In this document: positions 1 to 8,424 of the stretch, one piece after another
How positions within the stretch are numbered: the stretch's first letter is position 1
Layout: every line of letters begins with the position of its first letter
NCBI RefSeq assembly: GCF_000716595.1
Contig: NZ_JNXC01000014.1
Location: 1 to 64,000 of the forward strand
Length of the DNA stretch: 64,000 bases
Direction of reading: 5' to 3'
Origin: Saccharothrix sp. NRRL B-16314
GTDB lineage: Bacteria; Actinomycetota; Actinomycetes; Mycobacteriales; Pseudonocardiaceae
The notes under the pieces: model-generated
The model's input: only the letters and a program-made list of their open reading frames with translations
What the model was told of the DNA's origin: nothing
Database searches by the model: none
Position numbers and translations under genes: made by a program

Positions 1-636
<636 letters not shown>

Positions 637-653
637 CTACCTTCCGCGAGTTA

Positions 654-673
654 CGAAACTATCGAAACTTACG
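654..673. promoter_or_regulatory. Tandem CGAAACT elements between the GH10 and ECF sigma genes
   Basis: CGAAACTATCG (654-664) overlaps CGAAACTTACG (663-673). The first 11-mer is identical to 21163-21173, upstream of the DUF4956-VTC-CotH operon. The pair sits about 175 bp upstream of the xylanase start and just beyond the 3' end of the ECF sigma gene, so the xylanase is the likelier target. Confidence 0.45.
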
Positions 674-701
674 GCCGGTGATCGGCCAAAACTACGCCGC
701 C

Positions 702-1256
702 TCAGTCCTCCAGCAGCGCGGCGATCGACGGAATCCGCCGAATCCTGGCCAGGCAGCGCTGCCGGGTCGGGCCGATGGACCCGCGCGGGATGCCGAGGTT
801 CTCCACGATCATGTCGTAGGGCGTCGGCGGGTCGGAGAACAGCAGCGAGAGCAGTTCGCGGTCGCGTTCCGGCAGCAGGACGAGGGCCTGGCGCAGGGCC
901 TCGTGCCGCTCGGCGTCGAGCAGGGACACGTCCGCGCCGGGCTCCGCCTGGTCGACCGGCTCGTCGTCGGTCGGGGTGTGGCGGTTCCGGTGGCGCAGCG
1001 CCATGAAGCACTCCCGCCTGGTCGTGGTGGCGAGCCAGCCCGGCAGCGCCTCCGGCTGGCGAATCGTCTTCAGGTTCAGCACGAGGCGCAGCCAGACGGT
1101 GGCCCCGACGTCGTCGGCGTCCGCGCCTCTGATCCCGTGTCGCAGGCACACGGCCCGGACCAGCGGGGTGTAGCTGCGGACGATGTCCCGCCAGGCCGGT
1201 TCCCCACCGCGCGCGGCGTGTTCCAGGAGGAGTGTGTCCGTGGTGTTGTGACCCAT
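702..1256 (-). CDS. ECF-type RNA polymerase sigma factor
   Basis: A 184-residue sigma-70 family protein of ECF size. The N-terminal sigma region 2 includes ARGGEPAWRDIVRSYTPLVR and the helix around GADADDVGATVWLRLVLNL. A C-terminal sigma region 4 lies around LLPERDRELLSLLFSD followed by a recognition-helix-like segment near IVENLGIPRGSIGPTRQRCL. It is transcribed divergently from the SARP gene, with only about 100 bp between the start codons, so both probably share a control region. No anti-sigma gene is adjacent. It may act as a cluster-situated regulator of the RiPP genes to the right, but that link rests on position alone. Confidence 0.85.
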   Translation of the reverse strand: MGHNTTDTLLLEHAARGGEPAWRDIVRSYTPLVRAVCLRHGIRGADADDVGATVWLRLVLNLKTIRQPEALPGWLATTTRRECFMALRHRNRHTPTDDEPVDQAEPGADVSLLDAERHEALRQALVLLPERDRELLSLLFSDPPTPYDMIVENLGIPRGSIGPTRQRCLARIRRIPSIAALLED

Positions 1257-1354
1257 GTCAGGCCCCCGATTTCGCTTGCCGGTTCGACCCGTTCACGATT
1301 TCGGGTCGCCCTGCTCGAAAACCTTGCGGCGACCTTGCGGAGCGACGAGCATCG

Positions 1355-4129
1355 ATGGATGTGGAATTCCGGTTGTTCGGTGAGGTGAGGTTGCTCGCGG
1401 GCGACCGGCCGCTGGACGTCGGAACCCCTCGCCAGCAGGCCGTGCTGGCCGCGCTCCTGGTGGACGCCGGCCGGCCGGTCGACATCGGACTTTTGATCGA
1501 CCGGGTGTGGGACGACGCACCGCCCGTCGAGGCGCGGAACGTCCTGTACTCGCACCTCAGCCGGATCAGGCGGCTGCTCGCCACCGCGAGCGGGCGCACC
1601 GGCGTACCGGCACGGCTGGAGCGGCGCAGCGCCGGGTACGTGCTGGACGTCGACCCGGACCTCGTCGACCTGCACCGGTTCACCCGGCTGACGGCACGCG
1701 GCCCGGCCGAGGACGAGGCCCGCGCGGCGGCGTTGACGGAGGCGTTGGGCCTGTGGCGCGGCCCGCCGCTGGCCGGGATCGCCGGTGACTGGGTCGACCA
1801 GGTCCGGGAGAGCTGGCGGCGGCGCAGGCTCGACGCGGTGACCCGGTGGGGCGAGGTGCAGCTCCGGCTCGGCCGTCCCGACGCGGTGATCGCCGCGCTG
1901 CCCGACGTCCTGGCGGAGTACCCGCTCTCCGAGCCGCTGGAGGCCCTGTTCCTGCGGGCGCTGCACGCGACCGGGCGGGACGCGGAGGCGGTCGAGCGCT
2001 ACGCCGTCGTCCGGGCCAGGCTCGCCGACGAGCTGGGCACCGATCCCGGCGTCGAACTCCGCACCCTGCACAGCGCCATCCTGCGCGGCGAACTGCCACC
2101 GCCCGAACAGGACAGTCCACTTGCGACCCCCGCCCAGCTGCCGCCGGACCTTCCTGGTTTCGCGGGCCGCGAGGACGAGGTGCGGCTGCTCGACGACCTG
2201 GTGGGTGGCAGTGCGACGGCGGTGCGGATCGTCGCCGTGTCCGGCACGGCGGGCGTCGGCAAGACCGCGCTGGTCGTGCACTGGGCGCACCGGGTGCGCG
2301 GGCACTTCCCCGGCGGCCAGCTGTACGTGAACCTGCGCGGGTTCGACCCGACCGGGTCACCGGTCACGCCCGCCGAGGCGGTGCGGCGGTTCCTGGACGC
2401 GTTCGAGGTGTCGCCGCAGCGGCTGCCGGTCGGCTTCGAGGCCCAGGTCGGCCTGTTCCGCAGCCTGCTCGCGAACCGCCGGGTCCTGGTGGTGCTGGAC
2501 AACGCGCGCGACGCCGAGCACGTGCGCCCGCTGCTGCCCGGCTCGCCGGGCTGCCTGGTGCTGGTGACCAGCCGGGACCAGCTGTCCGGCCTGGTGGCCG
2601 ACGGCGCCCGGCACCTGTCCGTCGACCTGCTCGAAGCCGACGAGGCGCGGCGGCTGCTGGCCGGTCGGCTCGGTGCCGAACGGGTCTCGGCCGAGCCCCG
2701 GGCGGTGGACGAGATCGTGACGCTGTGCGCCCGGCTGCCGCTGGCGCTCGCGGTGGTGGCGGCCCGTGCGGCCACGCACCCGAAGTTCGGGCTGGCGGCG
2801 CTGGCCCGCGAGCTGCGCGCGGCGCGGGGGAGCCTCGACGAGTTCGCGGGCGCAGACCCGGCGACCGACCCGCGGGCCGTGTTCTCGTGGTCCTACCTCC
2901 GGCTGACCGCCGACGCGGCCCGGCTCTTCCGGCTGATGGGCCTGCACCCCGGACCCGACCTCGGCACCCGTGCCGCGGCCGGCCTCGCCGGACTGCCGTT
3001 GCGCACCGTGCGCCGCCTGCTCGCCGAGCTGTCCCGGGCGCACCTCGTCACCGAGCACAGCCCCGGCCGCTACACCTGCCACGACCTGTTGCGCGCCTAC
3101 GCCTCCGAACAGGCAGAAGCGCTCGACCCCGAACCGGAGCGGCGGGCGGCGGTCCGGCGGACGCTGGGCCACTACCTGCACAGCGCGAACGACGCGGACC
3201 GGCTGCTCGACCCCCGCCGGGAGGAGCTGCCCGCCCTGACGCCACTTCCGCCGGGCGTCACGCCCGAACCGGTCGCCGACCGCACGGAGGCGCTGGCCTG
3301 GTTCGACGCCGAGCACCGCGTGCTGCTGGCCGCCACCGACCAGGACCCGGAGTTCGACGTCGAGGTGTGGGAGCTGGTCTGGACGATGCGGCGGTTCCTC
3401 GCCCACCAGGGCCACTGGCAGGACGAGGTCGACGCGCTGACCGTGGCGCTGGCCGCCGCGCGACGCCTCGGCGACCCGCTGAAGGAGGCGTTCGCGCACT
3501 GCTACCTGGGCTGCACGTACGTGTGGTTCGGCAAGTACGAGGACGCCTGCGCCGAACTGGACCTCGCACTCTCCCTCTACCGCGGGGAGGGCGACCGGGT
3601 CGGCGAGGCCTTCGTCCGGTTCTACTGGTCGTGGCTGCTCGAACGGCAGGAGCGCAACGTCGAGGCGCTGTTGAACGCGGAGCAGGCGCTGGAGCTGTTC
3701 CGCGCGGCGGGCCACCAGGCGGGGCAGGCGAAGGTGCTCAACGCCGTCGGGTGGTTCCACACGCTGCTGGGCGACCACGTGACGGCCATCGAGTACTGCC
3801 GCAAAGCCCTCGACCTGCAAACGGAACTCGGCGACCAGCTCGGTGCGGGCCAGACCTGGCACAGCCTCGGCTACGCCCACCACCAGCTCGAGGAGCACGC
3901 CCGCGCGGTGGCCTGCTACCAGGCCGCGGTGGACCTGTTCCGGGCGTCCGGTTACCGGATCAACGAGGCGCACGTCCTGTCCTCGCTGGGCGACGCGCAC
4001 CACGACGCGGGTGACGTCGACGCCGCCCGTGCCGCCTGGCAGCGGTCCGTCGACATCCTCGACCAGCTCAGCCACCCGGACGCGGACGACACCCGCGCCA
4101 AGCTGGAGAAGTCCACATCGGACACGTGA
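1355..4129 (+). CDS. SARP-family transcriptional regulator (wHTH-BTAD-NB-ARC-TPR)
   Basis: A large 924-residue Streptomyces antibiotic regulatory protein of the AfsR type. Order: OmpR-type winged helix (about 1-95, starting MDVEFRLFGEVRLL), bacterial transcriptional activator domain (about 96-250), NB-ARC ATPase with Walker A GTAGVGKTAL near residue 305 and a VLVVLDNARD Walker-B-like strand, then TPR repeats in the last 250 residues. I chose the ATG at 1355 because the family's conserved N-terminus starts there; upstream in-frame sequence overlaps the divergent sigma gene's leader. Only 15 bp separate it from the candidate precursor gene, with AAAGGAG in between, so it is likely cotranscribed with, and an activator of, the RiPP genes. 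Confidence 0.9.
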   Translation: MDVEFRLFGEVRLLAGDRPLDVGTPRQQAVLAALLVDAGRPVDIGLLIDRVWDDAPPVEARNVLYSHLSRIRRLLATASGRTGVPARLERRSAGYVLDVDPDLVDLHRFTRLTARGPAEDEARAAALTEALGLWRGPPLAGIAGDWVDQVRESWRRRRLDAVTRWGEVQLRLGRPDAVIAALPDVLAEYPLSEPLEALFLRALHATGRDAEAVERYAVVRARLADELGTDPGVELRTLHSAILRGELPPPEQDSPLATPAQLPPDLPGFAGREDEVRLLDDLVGGSATAVRIVAVSGTAGVGKTALVVHWAHRVRGHFPGGQLYVNLRGFDPTGSPVTPAEAVRRFLDAFEVSPQRLPVGFEAQVGLFRSLLANRRVLVVLDNARDAEHVRPLLPGSPGCLVLVTSRDQLSGLVADGARHLSVDLLEADEARRLLAGRLGAERVSAEPRAVDEIVTLCARLPLALAVVAARAATHPKFGLAALARELRAARGSLDEFAGADPATDPRAVFSWSYLRLTADAARLFRLMGLHPGPDLGTRAAAGLAGLPLRTVRRLLAELSRAHLVTEHSPGRYTCHDLLRAYASEQAEALDPEPERRAAVRRTLGHYLHSANDADRLLDPRREELPALTPLPPGVTPEPVADRTEALAWFDAEHRVLLAATDQDPEFDVEVWELVWTMRRFLAHQGHWQDEVDALTVALAAARRLGDPLKEAFAHCYLGCTYVWFGKYEDACAELDLALSLYRGEGDRVGEAFVRFYWSWLLERQERNVEALLNAEQALELFRAAGHQAGQAKVLNAVGWFHTLLGDHVTAIEYCRKALDLQTELGDQLGAGQTWHSLGYAHHQLEEHARAVACYQAAVDLFRASGYRINEAHVLSSLGDAHHDAGDVDAARAAWQRSVDILDQLSHPDADDTRAKLEKSTSDT

Positions 4130-4144
4130 AAGGAGCGCAGAACG

Positions 4145-4507
4145 ATGACACAACCGCACATCACCGCCGAAGAGGTCGAAGAGCTCTTCGCGAAGCTCGA
4201 CGAGGTCCAGCTGAACGACCCGCAGCGCGCCCTGTTGTCGGCCATCCTCAAGGTCGCCGGCGACGTCACCGAAGTCACCGGCCTGTCGGGTGCAGCGGAC
4301 GACCGTCCCCCCGACGACCGTTCCTTCAGCGACCAGTTCGCCACCGCGTTCACCCCGCACCAGGCGGCGCTGGTCGTCGAGTACGCCGCGGCACCGCAGG
4401 AGAACCTGATCAGCCGGAACAACCCGCCGTGCCCGCCGGTGCCGCCGGGCTCCGCGCAGGCGGCGATGATCAGCAGACGCGGCACGCCGAGCAGCTCGCA
4501 GCCATGA
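4145..4507 (+). CDS. Candidate RiPP precursor peptide for the adjacent radical SAM maturase
   Basis: A 120-residue protein I cannot place in a named family. It is acidic and helical at the front (ITAEEVEELFAKLDEVQLND, then RALLSAILKVAGDVTEV), resembling a leader, and ends in a low-complexity tail rich in Pro, Ser, Gln and Asn with a single Cys (NNPPCPPVPPGSAQAAMISR then RGTPSSSQP), resembling a core. The only cysteine of the protein is in that tail. It has a strong Shine-Dalgarno (AAAGGAG) and its stop overlaps the maturase start as ATGA, so the two are translationally coupled. Size, architecture and coupling support a precursor role; the cleavage site and modified residues are not known. Confidence 0.6.
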   Translation: MTQPHITAEEVEELFAKLDEVQLNDPQRALLSAILKVAGDVTEVTGLSGAADDRPPDDRSFSDQFATAFTPHQAALVVEYAAAPQENLISRNNPPCPPVPPGSAQAAMISRRGTPSSSQP

Positions 4508-6336
4508 CCGTGCCGACGGTCCTCGTGTCGATGCCGTTCATGCAGGTCGATCGACCGTCGATCCAGGTGGGACTGTTGAAGGCGATCGGGGAGGCGAACG
4601 GCTTCCCGGTGCGCACCCTGCACGCCAACCTCGACCTCGCGGCGCGGATCGGGCCGGCCTACTACCGGCTGCTCGCCGAGCACCGGGGCAGGCAGGTCGG
4701 CGACTGGCTGTTCTCCGTGGAGGCGTTCGGCGCCGCCGCACCGGACGTCGACGGCGAGCTGCCCGCGGAGTTCGCCGACGAGTTGGCCTACCTGGCGGGG
4801 GAGTCCGCGTCGGTGCGCGACCGGTTGATGCGGACGCGGGAGCACGACGTGCCGGCGTTCCTGGACGCGCTGGTGGACGGTGGCGACTGGCACGGCACGG
4901 GGGTCGTCGGCTTCAGCTCGACGTTCCAGCAGAACACCGCGTCGTTCGCCCTGGCCCGACGGCTGAAGGAGCGCTTCCCGGACATCGTCACGGTGTTCGG
5001 CGGCGCGAACTTCGACGGCGTGATGGGCCTCGAACTCGTGCGCTCGGTGGACTGCGTCGACTACGCGGTCATCGGCGAGGGTGACCGGGCGTTCCCCCGG
5101 CTGCTGGCCGCGCTGGCGGCGGGAACCGACCCCGCCGACGTCCCCGGCGTGGCCCGCCGCGACGGTGACCGGGTGGTGGCGACCGAAGCGGCCCCACCGC
5201 TCGACCAGCTGGACGACCTGCCCGCGCCGGACTACGGCGAGTTCTTCGAGCGGTCGGCTTCGCTTGGCCTGCCGACCGCGGAGACGTGGCTCCCGTTCGA
5301 GTCGGCGCGGGGCTGCTGGTGGGGCGCCAAGCACCACTGCACGTTCTGCGGGCTCAACGGCACCACGATGCGGTTCCGCGCCAAGTCGCCGCAGCGCGTG
5401 CTGGACGAGCTGGTCGGGCAGGCGCGCCGCTACCACGCGTTCCGCTTCGAGGCCGTCGACAACATCCTCGACCCGGCCTACCTGAAGGAGCTGTTCCCCG
5501 CGCTGGCCGCCGGACGCCACGACTTCCAGATCTTCTACGAGGTCAAGGCGAACCTCACCAGGGAACAGCTCAAAGTCCTGGCGCACGGCGGGGTCACGCA
5601 CCTCCAGCCGGGGCTGGAGTCGCTCAGCTCCGGCGTGCTGCGGCTGATGGACAAGGGCGTGCGGGCGGCGCAGAACGTCAACCTGCTCCGCTGGGCCCGG
5701 TACTACGGCTTGCACGTGGGCTGGAACATCCTGTGGGGCTTCCCCGGCGAGACCGAGGAGGACTACCTGGCGCAGGCCGCCGTCGTGCCGCACCTCGTGC
5801 ACCTGCAACCGCCGGCGAGCGCCGCCGGGATCTGGCTCGAGCGCTTCAGCCCGCTGTACGCCCAGCCCGACCGGTTCGGACCCCAGCGCCGGACGTTCGA
5901 GGCCAGCTACCGGCACGTGTACCCGGAGGGCGTCGACCTCGACCGGGTCGCGTACTTCTTCGACCACGAGTTCGTCGACGCCCTGCCGCCGTCCGCGTAC
6001 GCGCCGTTGGCGAAGGCGGTGGCGGACTGGGCGGAGGCGTGGTCGGGCGGTCCGCCGTCGCTCACGTTCCGGTCCACGCGCGGGTTCCTCCGGATCGAGG
6101 ACCGGCGCCGGCAGGGGCACGACGGCACGTACACGTTCCACGACACGCTCGCGGACATCTACGTCGCGTGCAGCGAACGCCCGACCACCGCTCCGGCGGT
6201 CCGTTCCGCTCTGGGGCTGGACCGGCCGGTGGCGGACGTGGAGGCGGCGTTCGAGCAGTTCGCGGAGCGTGGGCTGATGTTCCTGGACGGCAACCTGGCG
6301 CTGTCCCTCGCGCTGCCCGCCACGCCCGGGCGCTGA
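4504..6336 (+). CDS. RiPP maturation radical SAM protein with cobalamin-binding domain
   Basis: A 610-residue enzyme of the family annotated as RiPP maturation radical SAM protein 1 / C-methyltransferase. Residues about 1-235 form a B12-binding Rossmann-like domain (VLVSMPFMQVDRPSIQVGLL; VFGGANFDG near 165; VIGEGDRAFP near 190). The radical SAM core follows, with an unusual cluster motif C271-X7-C279-X2-C282 within GCWWGAKHHCTFCGLNG rather than CX3CX2C, which is typical of this family. The C-terminal 200 residues probably recognise the peptide. Expected chemistry is SAM-radical modification, perhaps methylation, of the peptide encoded immediately upstream. Start ATG 4504 overlaps the precursor stop. 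Confidence 0.88.
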   Translation: MTVPTVLVSMPFMQVDRPSIQVGLLKAIGEANGFPVRTLHANLDLAARIGPAYYRLLAEHRGRQVGDWLFSVEAFGAAAPDVDGELPAEFADELAYLAGESASVRDRLMRTREHDVPAFLDALVDGGDWHGTGVVGFSSTFQQNTASFALARRLKERFPDIVTVFGGANFDGVMGLELVRSVDCVDYAVIGEGDRAFPRLLAALAAGTDPADVPGVARRDGDRVVATEAAPPLDQLDDLPAPDYGEFFERSASLGLPTAETWLPFESARGCWWGAKHHCTFCGLNGTTMRFRAKSPQRVLDELVGQARRYHAFRFEAVDNILDPAYLKELFPALAAGRHDFQIFYEVKANLTREQLKVLAHGGVTHLQPGLESLSSGVLRLMDKGVRAAQNVNLLRWARYYGLHVGWNILWGFPGETEEDYLAQAAVVPHLVHLQPPASAAGIWLERFSPLYAQPDRFGPQRRTFEASYRHVYPEGVDLDRVAYFFDHEFVDALPPSAYAPLAKAVADWAEAWSGGPPSLTFRSTRGFLRIEDRRRQGHDGTYTFHDTLADIYVACSERPTTAPAVRSALGLDRPVADVEAAFEQFAERGLMFLDGNLALSLALPATPGR

Positions 6337-6345
6337 GCCCGGCAA

Positions 6346-6527
6346 GACCGCTGCCTGGGACCGCTGCCTGGGACCGCTGCCTGGGGCCGCCTACCGAGAC
6401 CGCCTACCGAGACCGCCTACCGGGGCCGCTGACCGGGGCCGCTGACCGGGGCCGCCGAGTAAGACCGCCGCCTGGGACCGCCGCCTGGGACCGCCGCCTG
6501 GGACCGCTGACCGGGACCGCCCACCGA
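6346..6527. repeat. Tandem repeat, 14 units of 13 bp
   Basis: Fourteen head-to-tail 13-mers with consensus close to GACCGCYGCCTGG, in blocks of nearly identical copies: three GACCGCTGCCTGG, then units ending in CTACCGA or CTACCGG, then GGCCGCTGACCGG, then three GACCGCCGCCTGG. It starts 9 bp after the maturase stop and ends 17 bp before the next ATG. The 13-bp period is not a multiple of three, so it is not a coding repeat. Similar 13-bp periodicity recurs at 36360-36790 and 39430-39507. Confidence 0.9.
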
Positions 6528-6544
6528 GAGACCGGGAGTCGACG

Positions 6545-6952
6545 ATGTTCGAGGGTCGGGTCGGCGAGTACCGGCTCAGGCGACAGAAGGGCGGGGTCGG
6601 GTACTTCGGTCAGGTCCGGGTGAGGGTGGCGGCGGCCGAGGGGAGCGGGGCGGCGGTCGTGTGGCGGGTGGACGAGGACGACACGTCGTCGCTCCAGCCC
6701 GGTCCCGACCGCGAGTTCGTGGACGCCGCGCTGGCGGGCGCGGCGGACGGGCTGGACCTGGTGTCGCGCTGCGGGCCGGAGCCGGCCGGCGTCGTGGTCG
6801 AGGTGGTGCACGCGCAGTTCGACCCGACGGACCTGGAGGAGTCCGCCGTCCGCGCTGCGGCGGCTCTCGCGGTGTCGGCGGCGTTCGGCGTCGCCGACCG
6901 GGTGGAGCTGCGGTTCGACGCCGGGTGGACCGTCGGCCTCGGGAACGCGTAG
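6545..6952 (+). CDS. Small protein resembling elongation factor G domain IV
   Basis: A 135-residue protein without a GTPase domain. Its beginning, VGEYRLRRQKGGVGYFGQVRVRV, matches the style of EF-G domain IV (an xxRQSGGRGQYGxVxI-like strand pattern). The latter half, FVDAALAGAADGL then VVVEVVHAQFDPTDLEESAV then RAAAALAVSAAF, follows the domain IV beta-alpha order (compare VxVTLxDGxxHxVDSSExAF in EF-G). In EF-G this domain contacts the ribosomal decoding site. Here it stands alone, behind a RiPP maturase and facing a LURP-one gene tail to tail. A ribosome-protection or decoy role is possible but unproven. Assignment is by motif pattern only. Confidence 0.55.
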   Translation: MFEGRVGEYRLRRQKGGVGYFGQVRVRVAAAEGSGAAVVWRVDEDDTSSLQPGPDREFVDAALAGAADGLDLVSRCGPEPAGVVVEVVHAQFDPTDLEESAVRAAAALAVSAAFGVADRVELRFDAGWTVGLGNA

Positions 6953-6959
6953 GCGTCGA

Positions 6960-7547
6960 CTAGCGGGACTGGAGGGCGTCCACGGCGACGGCCTGTGCGA
7001 TCACCACGCGGCGGTCGACGTGCGGGTCGGCGATCTGGATCAGGTAGTGGTCGCGGATCCAGGTCTTCTTGTCGACGCTGAACACCGGCTGACCGTCGCG
7101 GGCGAAGTCGAAGTGGTAGCGGAACGGGAAGGGCAGGTCGTTGACGAAGGGGAGGAAGCCCCACAGGCGGCGCAGGACCGCCAGGCCCGCGTTGCGCTCG
7201 CGCCCGGTGGCCGTCGGCGCGCCCTGCTGGTCGAGGTGCCAGGTGGAGTTCGTCAGGGATTTGCCGAAGTCCTTGCGGAAGTTGCCGATCGGCCGGCCGT
7301 CGCCGTCGGTCACGTCGTAGCCGCTGCCGAGGTCGATCACCTTGCGCGCCCGGAAACCCGCGAGCACCTGGCTCTTGCCGGAGTCGGTGTAGATGGTCAC
7401 CTGCTCCTTGAACGCCATCCGCTTCTGCTCGACGAACGCCACGAGCTGACCCGGTTCGCCGCCCTGGTCGGCGAAGATCTCGTAGCGGTTCACCATCAGG
7501 GTGACCTTCTGGTGCATGTGCAGCACGTTCATCGCCTGCGAGAGCAT
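6960..7547 (-). CDS. LURP-one-related (Tubby C-terminal-like) protein
   Basis: A 195-residue cytoplasmic protein with the phospholipid-scramblase/LURP-one beta-barrel pattern: MVNRYEIFADQGG at the start, QVTIYTDSGKSQVLAGFRAR in the middle, DGDGRPIGNFRKDFGKSL, and YHFDFARDGQPVFSVDKKTW before a terminal helix (RRVVIAQAVAVDAL). The family is common in actinomycetes and has no settled biochemical role. The ATG at 7547 is preceded by AAGGGGA. It converges on the EF-G-like gene with 7 bp between stops. Confidence 0.78.
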   Translation of the reverse strand: MLSQAMNVLHMHQKVTLMVNRYEIFADQGGEPGQLVAFVEQKRMAFKEQVTIYTDSGKSQVLAGFRARKVIDLGSGYDVTDGDGRPIGNFRKDFGKSLTNSTWHLDQQGAPTATGRERNAGLAVLRRLWGFLPFVNDLPFPFRYHFDFARDGQPVFSVDKKTWIRDHYLIQIADPHVDRRVVIAQAVAVDALQSR

Positions 7548-7682
7548 CGGTGTCCCCTTGACCTTCGGTGGAGCCGCATTCTCCCACCCGGCCCGACCAA
7601 GATCGCCGCCGGGATCGTCGTCCCCGGTCCGTCACGCGTCGGTCACGACCCGCAGGCATGACCGTGAAACGACAGGTACCGA

Positions 7683-7711
7683 TTGACATTCGATAGGGAA
7701 CGAGTGACACT
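7683..7711 (+). promoter_or_regulatory. Candidate sigma-70 promoter giving a leaderless DUF2975 mRNA
   Basis: TTGACA at 7683-7688 is a consensus -35 box. A 17-bp spacer leads to GACACT at 7706-7711, a weak -10. The transcript would begin at about 7718, which is the ATG of the DUF2975 gene, and no Shine-Dalgarno is seen there. A leaderless message, common in actinomycetes, is therefore likely. Confidence 0.4.
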
Positions 7712-7717
7712 CAATGC

Positions 7718-8197
7718 ATGATCGCAGAGCGTTGGGCGGTAGCCCTGCTGAGGGTCTTCCTCGTGTTGCTGTTCGGAGTCCTCGTCCTGTTCCAGGTGAT
7801 GTCCCTGCCCGGCCAGTTCGCGCACATGGCGCAGGAGTCGCCAGACCTGGCCCACCTGAGGTGGCCGCTGACCGCCATCACGGTGTTCTGGGTGCTGTGC
7901 GTGCAGGTGGTCGTCGTGTCGACCTGGAGGTTGCTGACCCTGGTCAAGAACGACCGCATCTTCAGCGAGGCGTCCCTGAAGTGGGTGGACGCGATCGTGT
8001 GGGCCATCGCCGCCGCGTGGGTCGTGTTCGTGGGCGTGTTCCTCTGGGTCGGCTTCAACGCGGACGACCCCGGCGTGCCGCTGATGCTGTTCCTGATGCT
8101 GATCGGCCTTACCGTGCTTGGGCTGCTCATGGTGGTGATGCGGGCGCTGCTGCGGCAGGCCACCACGCTGCGGAACGACATGGAAGCGGTGATCTGA
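7718..8197 (+). CDS. DUF2975 family membrane protein
   Basis: A 159-residue integral membrane protein with four hydrophobic segments, near residues 8-30, 47-70, 90-112 and 120-143, the usual size and topology of DUF2975. Between them lies the family-typical cytoplasmic stretch TWRLLTLVKNDRIFSEASLKWVDAI. DUF2975 genes are almost always paired with a small XRE regulator, as here, where the stop overlaps the next ATG. Function is unknown; a membrane-sensor role with the regulator is inferred from the pairing. The start at 7718 suits a leaderless transcript. Confidence 0.85.
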   Translation: MIAERWAVALLRVFLVLLFGVLVLFQVMSLPGQFAHMAQESPDLAHLRWPLTAITVFWVLCVQVVVVSTWRLLTLVKNDRIFSEASLKWVDAIVWAIAAAWVVFVGVFLWVGFNADDPGVPLMLFLMLIGLTVLGLLMVVMRALLRQATTLRNDMEAVI

Positions 8198-8424
8198 TGC
8201 CGATCATCGTGCGCATCGACGTGGAGTTGGCCAAGCGCAAGATGAGCGTCGGCGAGTTCGCGGAACGCGTCGGGCTCACGCCGTCGAACGTGGCGGTGCT
8301 GAAGAACGGCCGGGCCAAGGCCGTCCGCTTCAGCACGCTGGAAGCCATGTGCCGGGTGCTCGAGTGCCAGCCCGGCGACCTGCTGGAGTGGGTCGACGAG
8401 GCCGACGAAGAAGGACAGCGGTGA
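8197..8424 (+). CDS. Small XRE-family (Cro/CI-type) regulator paired with DUF2975
   Basis: A 75-residue DNA-binding protein, essentially one helix-turn-helix domain: RIDVELAKRKMSVGEFAERV, then LTPSNVAVLKNGRAKAVRFS, then the helix TLEAMCRVLECQPGDLLEWV. This is the YozG-like form of XRE proteins found next to DUF2975. The ATG is embedded in the preceding stop and its own stop overlaps the GTG of the ABC ATPase gene, so the first four genes of this block form one translationally coupled operon. It probably autoregulates the operon. Confidence 0.88.
   Translation: MPIIVRIDVELAKRKMSVGEFAERVGLTPSNVAVLKNGRAKAVRFSTLEAMCRVLECQPGDLLEWVDEADEEGQR

Noticed and set aside
1846..4014. 722-residue plus-strand frame inside the SARP gene
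   Set aside because: Arg/Ala/Gly/Pro-rich shadow frame typical of very GC-rich coding DNA; the SARP frame has clear domains.
6346..6527. Possible CRISPR array
   Set aside because: The 13-bp units are strictly contiguous with no spacers, and no cas gene is present.
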